Assembly (NCBI GenBank): GCA_022825825.1
Contig: JAJDWA010000071.1
Location: forward strand, 44,398 to 108,397
Length of the DNA: 64,000 nucleotides
Source: Candidatus Poribacteria bacterium
Lineage (GTDB): Bacteria > Poribacteria > WGA-4E > WGA-3G
Direction: 5' to 3'
The notes under the pieces were generated by a model. It saw only the letters and a list, made by a program, of their open reading frames with translations. It was not told the DNA's origin and searched no databases. Of the stretch, positions 30,386-39,932 are shown one piece after another. Position 1 is the stretch's first letter. Each line of letters begins with the position of its first letter. The position numbers were made by a program, and so were the translations under genes.

Positions 30386-32602
30386 TTATTGGTTAGGATA
30401 CGCCTTCTCTAAGTGTTTTGGCATAGGAAAAAAGATTCCTCCGGTTTGTTTAGCCAGGGTGGTTTGGAAATCGTCTGGGTCTGGATAACCTACCACATAG
30501 ACAGTAATGCCTAACGATTGACATAACGCCAGTGCTTGCTCCGCAGGATATTTTCCTGTAGTCGGTTCATCAGTCAAAACAAGCATGAATCGTCTTGCGT
30601 AAGGACTAAATTTTACCTCTGGTAATCCTTCAATAATAGCGTCAATCAGATGTTCATCTCCACCAAATGGGGCTTCCATAAGACTTTCTATCAAAACTTC
30701 ATTGAGCGGCATTTGGGACACGACAGTCCCATCAACAGCCTTAATAGCATCTTTTGCTTCAGCAAAACGGATGAGTCCAATTCGGTATTTAATCGGTAAA
30801 ATTGATAGTCGCCCAATTAACGTGCTTAATCCAAGCATGGTCGCTTGCGACTTTCCACCCATACTTCTGCTATAGTCTAACATCACCATAATATCTACAA
30901 CTGGTTCCTCAGAATTATTGGAAGCCGTCCCTGGTTGTCCTCCAGTGTAAACATTAAGGCGGTTTTTATCTTTCAGAAATGTGTATATTTGGTTATTCCG
31001 AGAATGCGTTAGCGTCCATCTTTTGCCGAGTTGCTGGGGCCGCGCAGTGAGATTCTCGCCTAAGTCCCAGTTTTTTGGATAGATACCCGCATAAACGTTT
31101 AATCTATTTTCAATTCTGTGAATGGCATAGATTTGCTCGTTCTTTTGGTCGGTAATTACCCACAAATCTTTTTGTTGCTTTTCTAAAACCGTTGCATCCT
31201 CGGAGTGAAAAGCGTAATTTTTCAACGAAATGCTGTTTTCCTTGAATATTTGTTCTAATTTATTTATTGGAACTTCACCATCTTCAATAGGTATATCAAA
31301 CTTCAACTCAAGGCTAAAGTACATTTTGATACCGCTCTTCCGAATATCAGTTGCAATATCTCGGAATACTTTGAGAAACTTTTGGTTTCCTGCACGGTTA
31401 GCAGGGAGAGCAGTCGGGTTATAGGCACTTCCGGGAATTTCTTGCCATACGCCGCCCGTAGTCGTAGCTAATTTCTGTTGAAAAGGTTCAGGGACTCCGA
31501 GGACGTTAACGTGAATCTCCTCTATTTGAGACTGATCAATTACTTTCGCTCGCATCGTTTCAGGAGCGCCCTTTTCTCTAAAACTTGTCGTTGCCACTTC
31601 ATCTGTAACGAGAATTAAGTGTTTGTCAGCATCTGGGTGAAAATCCATATAGTTCAACGTGTCTAAAAGCGCGTCAAGCGCATTTTCATCTCCACTCAAC
31701 TTTGCTATTTGCATACGGCGCCGAAGGACACCCACATCCGGTAAAAGCGCTCGCGTTTTCAGCTCTTGTCCATCTTCCCGAACGCTAAATTCCGACATGC
31801 CCAAATGATATTCCAGATTGACAAGGTCAAACGCATCAGTCATACTGTATAGGTTTTCAGCAACCTGTTGGATATTATCACTCATGCTTGCACTCGTATC
31901 AAGCACAAAGACTACGTTGACTTTATCAAGTGTCCGAGTACCGATAATATGGTCAGCAATCTGCTCAAGTGCTTCTGCAAACGGGTTAGAAGCATCCTTG
32001 TTGCCCATTCCTTTTCCACTTTCACCATCTCCACCGTGTCCAATTCCCTCACCGATAGTCCCAATTTCGGCAGTTCCCGTTGATTCAAGGCGGTTAAATC
32101 CGCTTTCGCCTTCGCCTTTGACCCGTTGCCGTAAACTTTCTTTCCCCGCACCAGCGGTAATTTCGAAGGGACTGGCTACATTTTTCGGCAGCTCGGCTGT
32201 TCGACTATTCAACTGTTTTGTCTGTGTTGTGAGTTCAGACAGGTTTGTCGCAGTTTTTGATACTGATTCTGTAGCACTATGCATAAGGATTTTCTCAGAA
32301 GGCCGAACGGTTTCATCAATTAAATTGGGAGAAGCAGTTAAGGCTACATGTTTCGGGCGTCCTGCGGTCAATGATTTTGTCTGTTTTGGCTTACGCAGCT
32401 GCTTAGGAGGAGATCGTTTTAGTCGGCGTTTCTGTATTGCGGGATCCTTCATATTTACGAATTCCACATCAACAACATCTTCAGAGTCATTTGCAGCTCG
32501 GGTGTAATAGAAAAATGTTAAAAATATGGCAAGGCAGAGATGGATAATCCCGGCAATCAGGCAGGCATTCAGTGAACGTTGTTTTGATTCAAAGCGATTC
32601 AT
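30386..32602 (-). CDS. VWA-domain protein, two VWA domains, TonB-like membrane-anchored N-terminus
   Basis: VNVVFVLDTSASMSDN and VDIMVMLDYSRSMGGKSQ MIDAS motifs; N-terminal TM then VDVEFVNMKDP. Confidence 0.87.
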   Translation of the reverse strand: MNRFESKQRSLNACLIAGIIHLCLAIFLTFFYYTRAANDSEDVVDVEFVNMKDPAIQKRRLKRSPPKQLRKPKQTKSLTAGRPKHVALTASPNLIDETVRPSEKILMHSATESVSKTATNLSELTTQTKQLNSRTAELPKNVASPFEITAGAGKESLRQRVKGEGESGFNRLESTGTAEIGTIGEGIGHGGDGESGKGMGNKDASNPFAEALEQIADHIIGTRTLDKVNVVFVLDTSASMSDNIQQVAENLYSMTDAFDLVNLEYHLGMSEFSVREDGQELKTRALLPDVGVLRRRMQIAKLSGDENALDALLDTLNYMDFHPDADKHLILVTDEVATTSFREKGAPETMRAKVIDQSQIEEIHVNVLGVPEPFQQKLATTTGGVWQEIPGSAYNPTALPANRAGNQKFLKVFRDIATDIRKSGIKMYFSLELKFDIPIEDGEVPINKLEQIFKENSISLKNYAFHSEDATVLEKQQKDLWVITDQKNEQIYAIHRIENRLNVYAGIYPKNWDLGENLTARPQQLGKRWTLTHSRNNQIYTFLKDKNRLNVYTGGQPGTASNNSEEPVVDIMVMLDYSRSMGGKSQATMLGLSTLIGRLSILPIKYRIGLIRFAEAKDAIKAVDGTVVSQMPLNEVLIESLMEAPFGGDEHLIDAIIEGLPEVKFSPYARRFMLVLTDEPTTGKYPAEQALALCQSLGITVYVVGYPDPDDFQTTLAKQTGGIFFPMPKHLEKAYPNQ

Positions 32603-32729
32603 GGTATTGTCTCCTGAGTTTTCTATTCCGATGATTGCTTTTCTATAATCTTTGGCAAGTACTTGATATGATTATATCAGATATTATTGTTAATTTCAAG
32701 GGAGTTGCATTTCCTGTCCAAAACTCTTC

Positions 32730-32758
32730 TTGACAATTTAATTCGGACAGAGTATAAT
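32730..32758 (+). promoter_or_regulatory. Consensus sigma70 promoter, left copy of duplication
   Basis: TTGACA-17 bp-TATAAT exact consensus. Confidence 0.85.
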
Positions 32759-32800
32759 TGAGAAAGTCTATAAACAGAATACTGAAAAGCAATTATATCT

Positions 32801-32857
32801 ATGAATCGAATTGACAAAAAATTTCAGGAACTTCGACAGCAAGGACATGTACATTGA
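32801..32857 (+). pseudogene. Truncated 5' fragment of trpA (MNRIDKKFQELRQQG then stop)
   Basis: Near-identical to the trpA start at 33454 for ~44 nt, then diverges into HVH*. Confidence 0.85.
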
Positions 32858-32886
32858 ACCTCATAAGAAAGCACTTCTAATAACCA

Positions 32887-33120
32887 ATGTCCTTTGAAAT
32901 CATTGGCACAATAGAGAATATTGAAATCATTGCTATCGGCAGGCAAATCCGTGAGCTGCAGAGGCTTCGTAAACAATATGGTCATGGAAAATGGCGGAAG
33001 CTTAAGGGGATTGCTTATGTTCGTCTGGTTAATGATAATGTTCGTAGAGCAGAGATTCATTGGTATGAAGCCCATGGAATTGGAAGAAAAAAGATGAAAA
33101 TCAAACGATTCTTGGACTAA
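32887..33120 (+). CDS. Small protein, first gene of two-gene cassette
   Basis: 77 aa MSFEIIGTIENIEIIAIGRQIRELQRLRKQYGHGKWRKLKGIAYVRL...EIHWYEAHGIGRKKMKIKRFLD; resembles small proteins recalled from cyanobacteria. Confidence 0.7.
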   Translation: MSFEIIGTIENIEIIAIGRQIRELQRLRKQYGHGKWRKLKGIAYVRLVNDNVRRAEIHWYEAHGIGRKKMKIKRFLD

Positions 33121-33125
33121 AAACT

Positions 33126-33356
33126 ATGAAAAAAAAACTATTAAAAACCCACTTTGTGCTTTGTATTGAAAACAACGGTTGTGAAGACTTAGAAAAGCGA
33201 AAGTTTTACCAAATTTTACCTGACGAAGAAGCAGCTAAAGAAGGATACCTACGAGTCATTGACGAATCGCAGGAAGACTACTTGTATCCCGAATCTTATT
33301 TCATTTTCGTTGAACTACCTCTCAAGGCCCAAGAAGCATTCGTAGCGGCAGGCTAA
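33126..33356 (+). CDS. Small protein, second gene of two-gene cassette
   Basis: 76 aa; LCIENNGCEDLEKRKFYQILPDEEAAKEGYLRVIDESQEDYLYPESYFIFVELP; starts 6 nt after the previous stop. Confidence 0.7.
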   Translation: MKKKLLKTHFVLCIENNGCEDLEKRKFYQILPDEEAAKEGYLRVIDESQEDYLYPESYFIFVELPLKAQEAFVAAG

Positions 33357-33381
33357 ATCCTTGTAATTTGCCAAACTCCGC

Positions 33382-33410
33382 TTGACAATTCAATTCAGAA
33401 AGAGTATAAT
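33382..33410 (+). promoter_or_regulatory. Consensus sigma70 promoter of trpA, right copy
   Basis: TTGACA-17 bp-TATAAT. Confidence 0.88.
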
Positions 33411-33453
33411 TCAGAAAACTAAGTTAACAGAAAGCTGAAACGCAATTATATCT

Positions 33454-34254
33454 ATGAATCGAATTGACAAAAAATTTCAGGAACTCCGACAGCAAGGTAA
33501 AAGCGCATTTATGCCGTATGTCTGCGCTGGAGACCCAAACCCAGAACTAACCCTCAAACTTTTTCTTACTCTTGAAGAAGCTGGCGCTGACCTCATAGAA
33601 CTCGGCGTCCCCTTCTCGGACCCGATAGCAGACGGGCCGACTATCCAACGTGCCAGTGAACGCGCCCTCAAACATCGTATCTCGCTCCAACAAATTCTTG
33701 AGATTGTGAAAACGCTCCGACAACAGACAGATATCCCGATCGCTTTGATGAGTTACTATAACCCGATCTTTCGGATGGGCGAAGAGTCGTTTTGCGAGGC
33801 TGCGCACGCTGTTGGTATTGACGGTGTTATCATTCCGGATCTGCCGCCTGAGCAGGCGGATTCACTTATTAGAGTTGCTACACAATATAATCTGGCGACT
33901 ATTTTTCTCGTTGCACCGACCAGTCCACCAGAACGCATGCAAAGCATTGCATCGGTCAGCACAGGATTTATCTATTGCGTCTCGGTAACGGGTGTAACTG
34001 GGGCAAGGGGAACTCTATCGGATGAGGTTGCACCGATGATTGCAGAACTACGCAAGCACACAGACAAAGCGATTTGTGTCGGTTTCGGTATATCAACCCC
34101 TGAGCAAGCAACACAAGTCGCGCAACTTGCCGATGGTGTGATTGTCGCGAGTGCTATTATCAATGTCGCTGAAAAGAATATGGATGACGAAGCAAGGCTG
34201 CTTGCTGATGTGAAGCAGTTTGCATCAGAATTGGCGGCAGGCGTAAAGCAGTAA
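33454..34254 (+). CDS. trpA: Tryptophan synthase alpha subunit
   Basis: AFMPYVCAGDPNPELTL, LIELGVPFSDPIADGPTIQRA, YCVSVTGVTGAR, VGFGISTPEQ. Confidence 0.98.
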   Translation: MNRIDKKFQELRQQGKSAFMPYVCAGDPNPELTLKLFLTLEEAGADLIELGVPFSDPIADGPTIQRASERALKHRISLQQILEIVKTLRQQTDIPIALMSYYNPIFRMGEESFCEAAHAVGIDGVIIPDLPPEQADSLIRVATQYNLATIFLVAPTSPPERMQSIASVSTGFIYCVSVTGVTGARGTLSDEVAPMIAELRKHTDKAICVGFGISTPEQATQVAQLADGVIVASAIINVAEKNMDDEARLLADVKQFASELAAGVKQ

Positions 34255-34296
34255 AGAATCTCGCGAAGAATTTAACAGATAGAGGATTCTATCACA

Positions 34297-34467
34297 ATGG
34301 TGTATAGCAACTTTACATTAGAAACGGTAAGAGAAACGTTTCAACTTGAAACGTTCCAGTCCATAGGTATCTTCTCCGATTGGAAGGGAAGCGACTCCAC
34401 ATTGATATGTCTACCTACATGCTTGAACGATGTGACAAAATTCTGGGTATTCTTGCGAGCATGGTAG
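34297..34467 (+). pseudogene. Remnant of a nuclease-like (Uma2/DUF4058-type) protein N-terminus
   Basis: MVYSNFTLETVRETFQLETFQSIGIFSDWKG... then non-homologous tail and stop (56 aa). Confidence 0.35.
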
Positions 34468-34553
34468 CACAAAAAGTATGAAGTTCACAACTTAGCTGTG
34501 AGACTTTTCCTTGTATCCGCGTTAATCTGTGTAATCTGGAATTCAAAAATTAA

Positions 34554-35450
34554 CTACATCCTGCGTTTGATTCCAAATTCTGCTTCAAACGCTTCCCAAA
34601 TTTCTTCGGATATGTCAGCGGTAGCAGCTTCATACCCATCTTCCACCTGTGCTTTGTCCGCTGGGCCGAACATCACAACACCATCTATAGGCGCAGCGAG
34701 GCAAAACTGCATCGCCAAGTGTCGGATATTAACATCGTGATCTTGACACCATTTCCACATCGCATAAGCTTTGGGTTCAGCATCAGGATTACGCCTACGT
34801 TCATCTTCAACATTCGGCTCTGCACCAGTGAGGCTTCCCATTCCCAAAGGACTTGCAAGGATAATGCCGACATCGTGTTCGCGCGCTAAAGGCAAAGTCG
34901 TCTGTGCGACAGATTGCGATAACAGCGTATAATCAAGGAAAGTAAGTATAATATCAATATGCCCTGTTTCGATCAGTTGTTTGTGAAAATCGTGAGAGCG
35001 CACCCCCGCACCGATATGTCGAATTAAGCCTTCATCTTTCATCTCCAAAAGTGTATCCAAAGCGCGCCCTTTATCTAAGACACTCTCCATGTTCTCAGGG
35101 TCGTGGATTAACACAGCATCTAAATAATCCGTGCGGAGATCTTTGAGGCTATTGGTAACACTCCACCTTGTTCCGTCCGCTGAAAAATCTTTCCGGCGCT
35201 CAGGATGCGTGCCAACTTTGGCTTGTAGATAGACCTTTTCTCTGAGACCGCCAGAAAGCGCTTCTCCCCAGAGATGTTCAGCGTGCCCCGGATAGGTGTC
35301 AATATAGTTGATACCAAGTTCAATTGCACGACGAATTGCACCTATGACTTCAACATCCGGTTTATGACATAACCATGCCGCACCGAGCGCTAAGGCATTC
35401 GGACGCATCTCAGTGCGTCCCATTCTACGGGTCTCCAATTTTTGTGCCAT
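34554..35450 (-). CDS. Aldo/keto reductase
   Basis: NALALGAAWLC, INYIDTYPGHAEHLWGEAL, DYLDAVLIHDPE. Confidence 0.9.
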   Translation of the reverse strand: MAQKLETRRMGRTEMRPNALALGAAWLCHKPDVEVIGAIRRAIELGINYIDTYPGHAEHLWGEALSGGLREKVYLQAKVGTHPERRKDFSADGTRWSVTNSLKDLRTDYLDAVLIHDPENMESVLDKGRALDTLLEMKDEGLIRHIGAGVRSHDFHKQLIETGHIDIILTFLDYTLLSQSVAQTTLPLAREHDVGIILASPLGMGSLTGAEPNVEDERRRNPDAEPKAYAMWKWCQDHDVNIRHLAMQFCLAAPIDGVVMFGPADKAQVEDGYEAATADISEEIWEAFEAEFGIKRRM

Positions 35451-35477
35451 AATGAAACTCCTTAAAGAGAGCTGCTT

Positions 35478-36077
35478 CTACTGTTCCTCAAGTGTCTTTC
35501 GCAGCTTATGTGTTGACGTTGAAAGCGACTCCTGCAAATATGGGTATGGAAAACCACCCCACCTGTCAGGGGGCGGTTCATGAGCTGTCGCTATCTTTAG
35601 ACTCACAAAAATTGGACCCTCTTGATTCCAAATTTTTGGTAGATGGGTTTCAAGTCCATCCCTATCATCAAATTCATAAACCTGCTCAAAACCTGTCCCC
35701 TTCGCAATTGTTGCCCAACTAAAGTTAGCGTTTCGTGGAACAGGTTGATTACCTGTTACCTCATACGTCTCGTTATCGCAAATAAAAAGGAGATAGTTTA
35801 CAGGCGGTTTTTGCAAACCTGTAATCGTTGCGAGTGTTCCCAAACACATCAACATACTCCCATCGCCATTAAGCACAACAACCTTTTGGTCGGGTTTTGC
35901 CAGTGCAATGCCGAGGGCAAAATCTGCAGCGTGTCCCATAGCACTTCCAACAGAAGCGTAGTCCAGTGGATGTGTTGATATTTTTGCCCACGGCACACTC
36001 ATTCCCATCGTGGTGATAACGATTTCGTCTGTTCGATGAGATGCGATAAGCCGTAGACAATCCTCTTTGATAAGCAT
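35478..36077 (-). CDS. Stand-alone thiamine-pyrophosphate-binding domain protein
   Basis: GSAMGHAADFALGIALAKPDQKVVVLNGDGSMLMCLGTLATI...DNETYEVTGNQP. Confidence 0.87.
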   Translation of the reverse strand: MLIKEDCLRLIASHRTDEIVITTMGMSVPWAKISTHPLDYASVGSAMGHAADFALGIALAKPDQKVVVLNGDGSMLMCLGTLATITGLQKPPVNYLLFICDNETYEVTGNQPVPRNANFSWATIAKGTGFEQVYEFDDRDGLETHLPKIWNQEGPIFVSLKIATAHEPPPDRWGGFPYPYLQESLSTSTHKLRKTLEEQ

Positions 36078-36095
36078 AATCTTCGAGTAAAAGTC

Positions 36096-37547
36096 CTACT
36101 TTTTCCCTTCCTCTAACGGTAAAAAATTGATTATTGGTAAATTTTCCATCGCTGTTGTCATGATTTGGAGATGTTGCAAAAATTCTGATTGGGTTTCTAT
36201 CCCATTAATGCCGCCTTCCCATATAGCCAATGTCCGATAATTGATCTGTCCTTCATCATCAGGATTTAGGACAATAGACAAACGAGATGCGTCTGTTTCG
36301 ATCAAACTACCCGCTTGTGTTGTTGGATAAATTAATGCTATGCCGAGAGGATATGTGCCATTAGGGTCTGTTCCCCAACTCCATAACAAACCGTGTTCGT
36401 CACCGTGTTTTTCATCGGCCCTTGATGAGTCAGTCAGTTTGTGAATACCTACGACAATAGCGTAATCCTCAGGCAATTCTCTATCTAATTGAATATAGTG
36501 CTCAATCCACGGGTTTCCGCCGTAAATAAAAGTTGTTGACGTAAGTTGATATGTTTGCCCGTTAATGTTCCACCTCGGAAGTATTCGTTGAACGGCCGAA
36601 CGCATACCGCCATCGGCGAGAATCCGAACGTAGTCCCCTTCATTTGGTAGGGCAATTAATTCCTTTTTTGCTTTATGCCACAGAGCAAATCCACCACATC
36701 CGATTAACCCCTCCTGAGACGTTAAAGCAACCATGATCGTATTTTCTGGGTCGAGAAGGGCATTTAGGGACAATCCGACTGATTTATAGAAATCAAGTTC
36801 GCCTTCAGATTTTCGAACAAAGTAATCCTCCTGATTCTCAAGGTCATGAATTACCCACCTTTGTTCAGGTTTTTCAACTTCTATTTTTAACGCCTGCGGA
36901 TTTTGGGGCAGTGAAACCTTGCTCCTTTCAAAATGGAGTCTAAATTCTGGTGTAATCGGAATGTTATCCTCTAATTCCACCAAAAATATCTCATTAACAC
37001 TGAAAAGCTCTTCCCGTTTTTTGCCATAAGCAACTACAGCACCGTTCGGTTTCAACAGATAGGCAATTAAGTCGGATTCCATCGCCGCCACAGCATTCAG
37101 TTCAGGGAAAATACCTGCACGCGTCTGTTTTTTCATATCAAGCGTAAACGTTACTTTGACATTTGGATCGTAAAGGATTGATATCTCTTTTGTCGCCTCC
37201 CGCTCAATATCCAAAAGAAACACTAATTGATCACGTTCACCGTCATAGTTTAAATCATCCGCTTGTGCCGGAATCATTGCCTCCCGTGGCGCTTTACCAG
37301 TAACAACAGAAAACGCTTTAAGGGAAAAATCTGGGCTGATCTTTCGTAGCTGGTCCAAAGTCATCACAATTGGAACGTTTTCCCTATCAATTGCAAGCGT
37401 ATTTTGAATAGTAAACCGGATGCGGTTAGTCTTCTGCTTGCCTCCGGCGAACGCGCAACCAACAGAAATAACAAGAAATGCTAAAACAAGCCAGTACCAA
37501 TATTTTACATCACGAATTTGAGGTCTCTTATCTCTGTATATCATCAA
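36096..37547 (-). CDS. Secreted DUF4861-like protein
   Basis: FTIQNTLAIDRENVPIVMTLDQL..., HYIQLDRELPEDYAIVVGIHKL, HGLLWSWGTD; lipoprotein-like N-terminus. Confidence 0.6.
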   Translation of the reverse strand: MMIYRDKRPQIRDVKYWYWLVLAFLVISVGCAFAGGKQKTNRIRFTIQNTLAIDRENVPIVMTLDQLRKISPDFSLKAFSVVTGKAPREAMIPAQADDLNYDGERDQLVFLLDIEREATKEISILYDPNVKVTFTLDMKKQTRAGIFPELNAVAAMESDLIAYLLKPNGAVVAYGKKREELFSVNEIFLVELEDNIPITPEFRLHFERSKVSLPQNPQALKIEVEKPEQRWVIHDLENQEDYFVRKSEGELDFYKSVGLSLNALLDPENTIMVALTSQEGLIGCGGFALWHKAKKELIALPNEGDYVRILADGGMRSAVQRILPRWNINGQTYQLTSTTFIYGGNPWIEHYIQLDRELPEDYAIVVGIHKLTDSSRADEKHGDEHGLLWSWGTDPNGTYPLGIALIYPTTQAGSLIETDASRLSIVLNPDDEGQINYRTLAIWEGGINGIETQSEFLQHLQIMTTAMENLPIINFLPLEEGKK

Positions 37548-37594
37548 TTTTTATTACCAATCGAAAGTCCTGGGAAAAGTATTGTTTCTAATGT

Positions 37595-38725
37595 TTACGG
37601 TAGCGCTTCAAGCAAATTTGCAATTTCTGATTCTGTATTATAGAAATGCGGTGAGACTCTAACGCCACTCCCACGTTCGGCAGTAATTATGTTCCTTTCA
37701 TTCAGCATTGCATAGAGTTCAGCAGGTGTGTGTTGATCGCTTTCAAAAACCACGATCCCTGCCCGTTCAGAATCCGACTTAGGTGTGATGACACGATACC
37801 CTTTGGAGTCCAATCCCTTCATTAAGCCTGCTGTAAGTTCTAAAATATAGTTCTCAATGTTTAAAATACCGATTTCAAGTAATAGATCAATCGCTGCCTT
37901 CAGTCCATATAAACCGGCGGTATTATAGGAACCTTCTTCAAATCGGGTTGCATCAGGTTTCTGTGTGAGGTCATAATTGAGAAAATCACGCGGGTTCACA
38001 ACACTCGCCCATCCAATATTCGTGTTGATAAGTCGTTCCCGTTTATCATTTGCACAGTAGAAGATCGCAGCGCCCTCTGGTGCCAGCAACCATTTGTGTC
38101 CATCCGCTGCGAGTATATCAACATGGCTTGATTTCACATCCACTTCAATTGCACCAAGACTCTGAATTGCATCTACGACAAACCAGATTTCGCGTTCTTG
38201 ACATATCTCGCCAATCGCTTTAATGTCATTTCGAAAGCCAGAAGCGAATTCTACATGGCTAATTGTTACGACTCGTGTGCGTTTGTCAATTGCATCAACA
38301 ATATCTTCAAGATGAATGCGGCCGTCCCGTTCAGGTACCATGCGTGTCTCAACTCCGTAGCGTTCCTTCAAACGCCACCACGGATAGACATTCGCAGGAA
38401 ATTCAACCGCTGTTGTGACAACGTTATCGCCTTCTTGCCAATCAACGCCATTTGCCGCAATGAGTATCCCTTGCGTAGTGTTTTTCATAAATGCTATTTC
38501 TGTGGTATCGGCATTGATTAATTGTGCTGCAACCGAGCGACACACCTCAACCGTTTCCGTCCATGAATCTACATTTACAGCACCGTTCACAGTAGCATCT
38601 TCCACAAAACTTACCATAGCGTCTCTTACACGACGCGACAACGGCGCAACGCCCGCATGGTTCATATAAATGTATGATTCGGTAACCGGAAATTCGGTTC
38701 GCCACTTTTCAAAAAACGTTCTCAA
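37595..38725 (-). CDS. Class V aminotransferase (PLP; cysteine desulfurase-like)
   Basis: YMNHAGVAPLSRRV, VVDAIQSLGAIEVDVK, ILAADGHKWLLAPEG (PLP Lys). Confidence 0.93.
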   Translation of the reverse strand: MRTFFEKWRTEFPVTESYIYMNHAGVAPLSRRVRDAMVSFVEDATVNGAVNVDSWTETVEVCRSVAAQLINADTTEIAFMKNTTQGILIAANGVDWQEGDNVVTTAVEFPANVYPWWRLKERYGVETRMVPERDGRIHLEDIVDAIDKRTRVVTISHVEFASGFRNDIKAIGEICQEREIWFVVDAIQSLGAIEVDVKSSHVDILAADGHKWLLAPEGAAIFYCANDKRERLINTNIGWASVVNPRDFLNYDLTQKPDATRFEEGSYNTAGLYGLKAAIDLLLEIGILNIENYILELTAGLMKGLDSKGYRVITPKSDSERAGIVVFESDQHTPAELYAMLNERNIITAERGSGVRVSPHFYNTESEIANLLEALP

Positions 38726-39930
38726 AACGTTACCTCTTCCCTTGCATTCAAAACTATTTCAACTGTATAATCCTTAACTCGCTTTGCATTTGCAAAAACT
38801 ATAGCTTCACCAAATAGTCCACAGCAGAAAATCAAAATTCCGGTATTTATCAAAATAGGACTTGCATTGGGAAATCCTATTGTCAAAATACCACCCAATG
38901 CGAACAACAAAGCACCGAAGGGACCAAAATACCGAATGGGACGTCTCGCACAACGATAGATAAAAAACGGAGCGAGTGGGCTTAAATCAGCAGCTTCCTG
39001 CTGTGCTTTAGCAATTGACCAACTTGTTATTAAACTAATTCCCATCAGCGATACTCCCATTCCAATGCAACTAAGGGCAGCAATCATGGCAACATTAATA
39101 AGAAGAAATCCGATAATGAAGAAAGGTAGACTTAGGAATGCAGCGATTCGATAAACATGAAATTTTGGGTTAATTTGGTTATCATAGGATTGTTGTGTAA
39201 GAGGAGAACCGTTTAAATTAGACCGATGCGCGAAAATTGAGAGAATCAACTTAAACGCTAAAATATCCAGGATAACGCGCCAAACCCTACCAAGACCGTA
39301 TTTACTTGTACCAAAACGACGCGGATGATGTTTGACGACAATTTCTGTGATGCGCGCCCCTGCGACCGTGGACATGGCTGGAATGAACCGATGCATCTCT
39401 CCATAAAGCGGAACCTGTTTGATGACCTCAGATCGATATGCTTTGAGCGAACAACCGTTATCATGAATTGCAACACCCGTTACCTTACTAATTATCCAGT
39501 TGGCAACGACAGAGGGAACTCGTCTTGTCCAGAATTTGTCCTGCCGATCTCTCCGCCATCCACACACCAAATCATAATCCTCGTCAAGTTTCTCAAGCAA
39601 TTGCGGAATATCGGTTGGGTCATTTTGTAGATCACCATCCATGCTGATAATACGTTCACCTCGGGCGAATTCAAAACCCGCTGCCATCGCAGCTGTCTGA
39701 CCAGCATTCTGTTGAAATCGGATGACTGCTAAATGCGGTTCCTGTTCACGCAATTCCGAAAGCACTTCAAAGGTCTTATCTTGGCTACCATCATCAACAA
39801 ACAGGACTTCAAAAGATTCGCCAATTGACTCACATACCGCCCGAATCTTTTCATACAGTGGTCGGACATTCTCCTCCTCGTTGTACACCGGAACAACAAT
39901 TGATAGATATGGTTTTTGTGTAGCGTTCAA
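38722..39930 (-). CDS. Glycosyltransferase family 2 (DPM/GtrB-like)
   Basis: LSIVVPVYNEEENVRPLYEKI, VLFVDDGSQD, ISMDGDLQNDPTDI; C-terminal TMs. Confidence 0.93.
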   Translation of the reverse strand: MNATQKPYLSIVVPVYNEEENVRPLYEKIRAVCESIGESFEVLFVDDGSQDKTFEVLSELREQEPHLAVIRFQQNAGQTAAMAAGFEFARGERIISMDGDLQNDPTDIPQLLEKLDEDYDLVCGWRRDRQDKFWTRRVPSVVANWIISKVTGVAIHDNGCSLKAYRSEVIKQVPLYGEMHRFIPAMSTVAGARITEIVVKHHPRRFGTSKYGLGRVWRVILDILAFKLILSIFAHRSNLNGSPLTQQSYDNQINPKFHVYRIAAFLSLPFFIIGFLLINVAMIAALSCIGMGVSLMGISLITSWSIAKAQQEAADLSPLAPFFIYRCARRPIRYFGPFGALLFALGGILTIGFPNASPILINTGILIFCCGLFGEAIVFANAKRVKDYTVEIVLNAREEVTF

Positions 39931-39932
39931 TG

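Noticed and set aside
31818-32507. 229-aa plus-strand ORF
   Set aside because: Lies wholly antisense to the VWA gene 30386-32602; Ser/Cys-rich low-complexity translation without family motifs.
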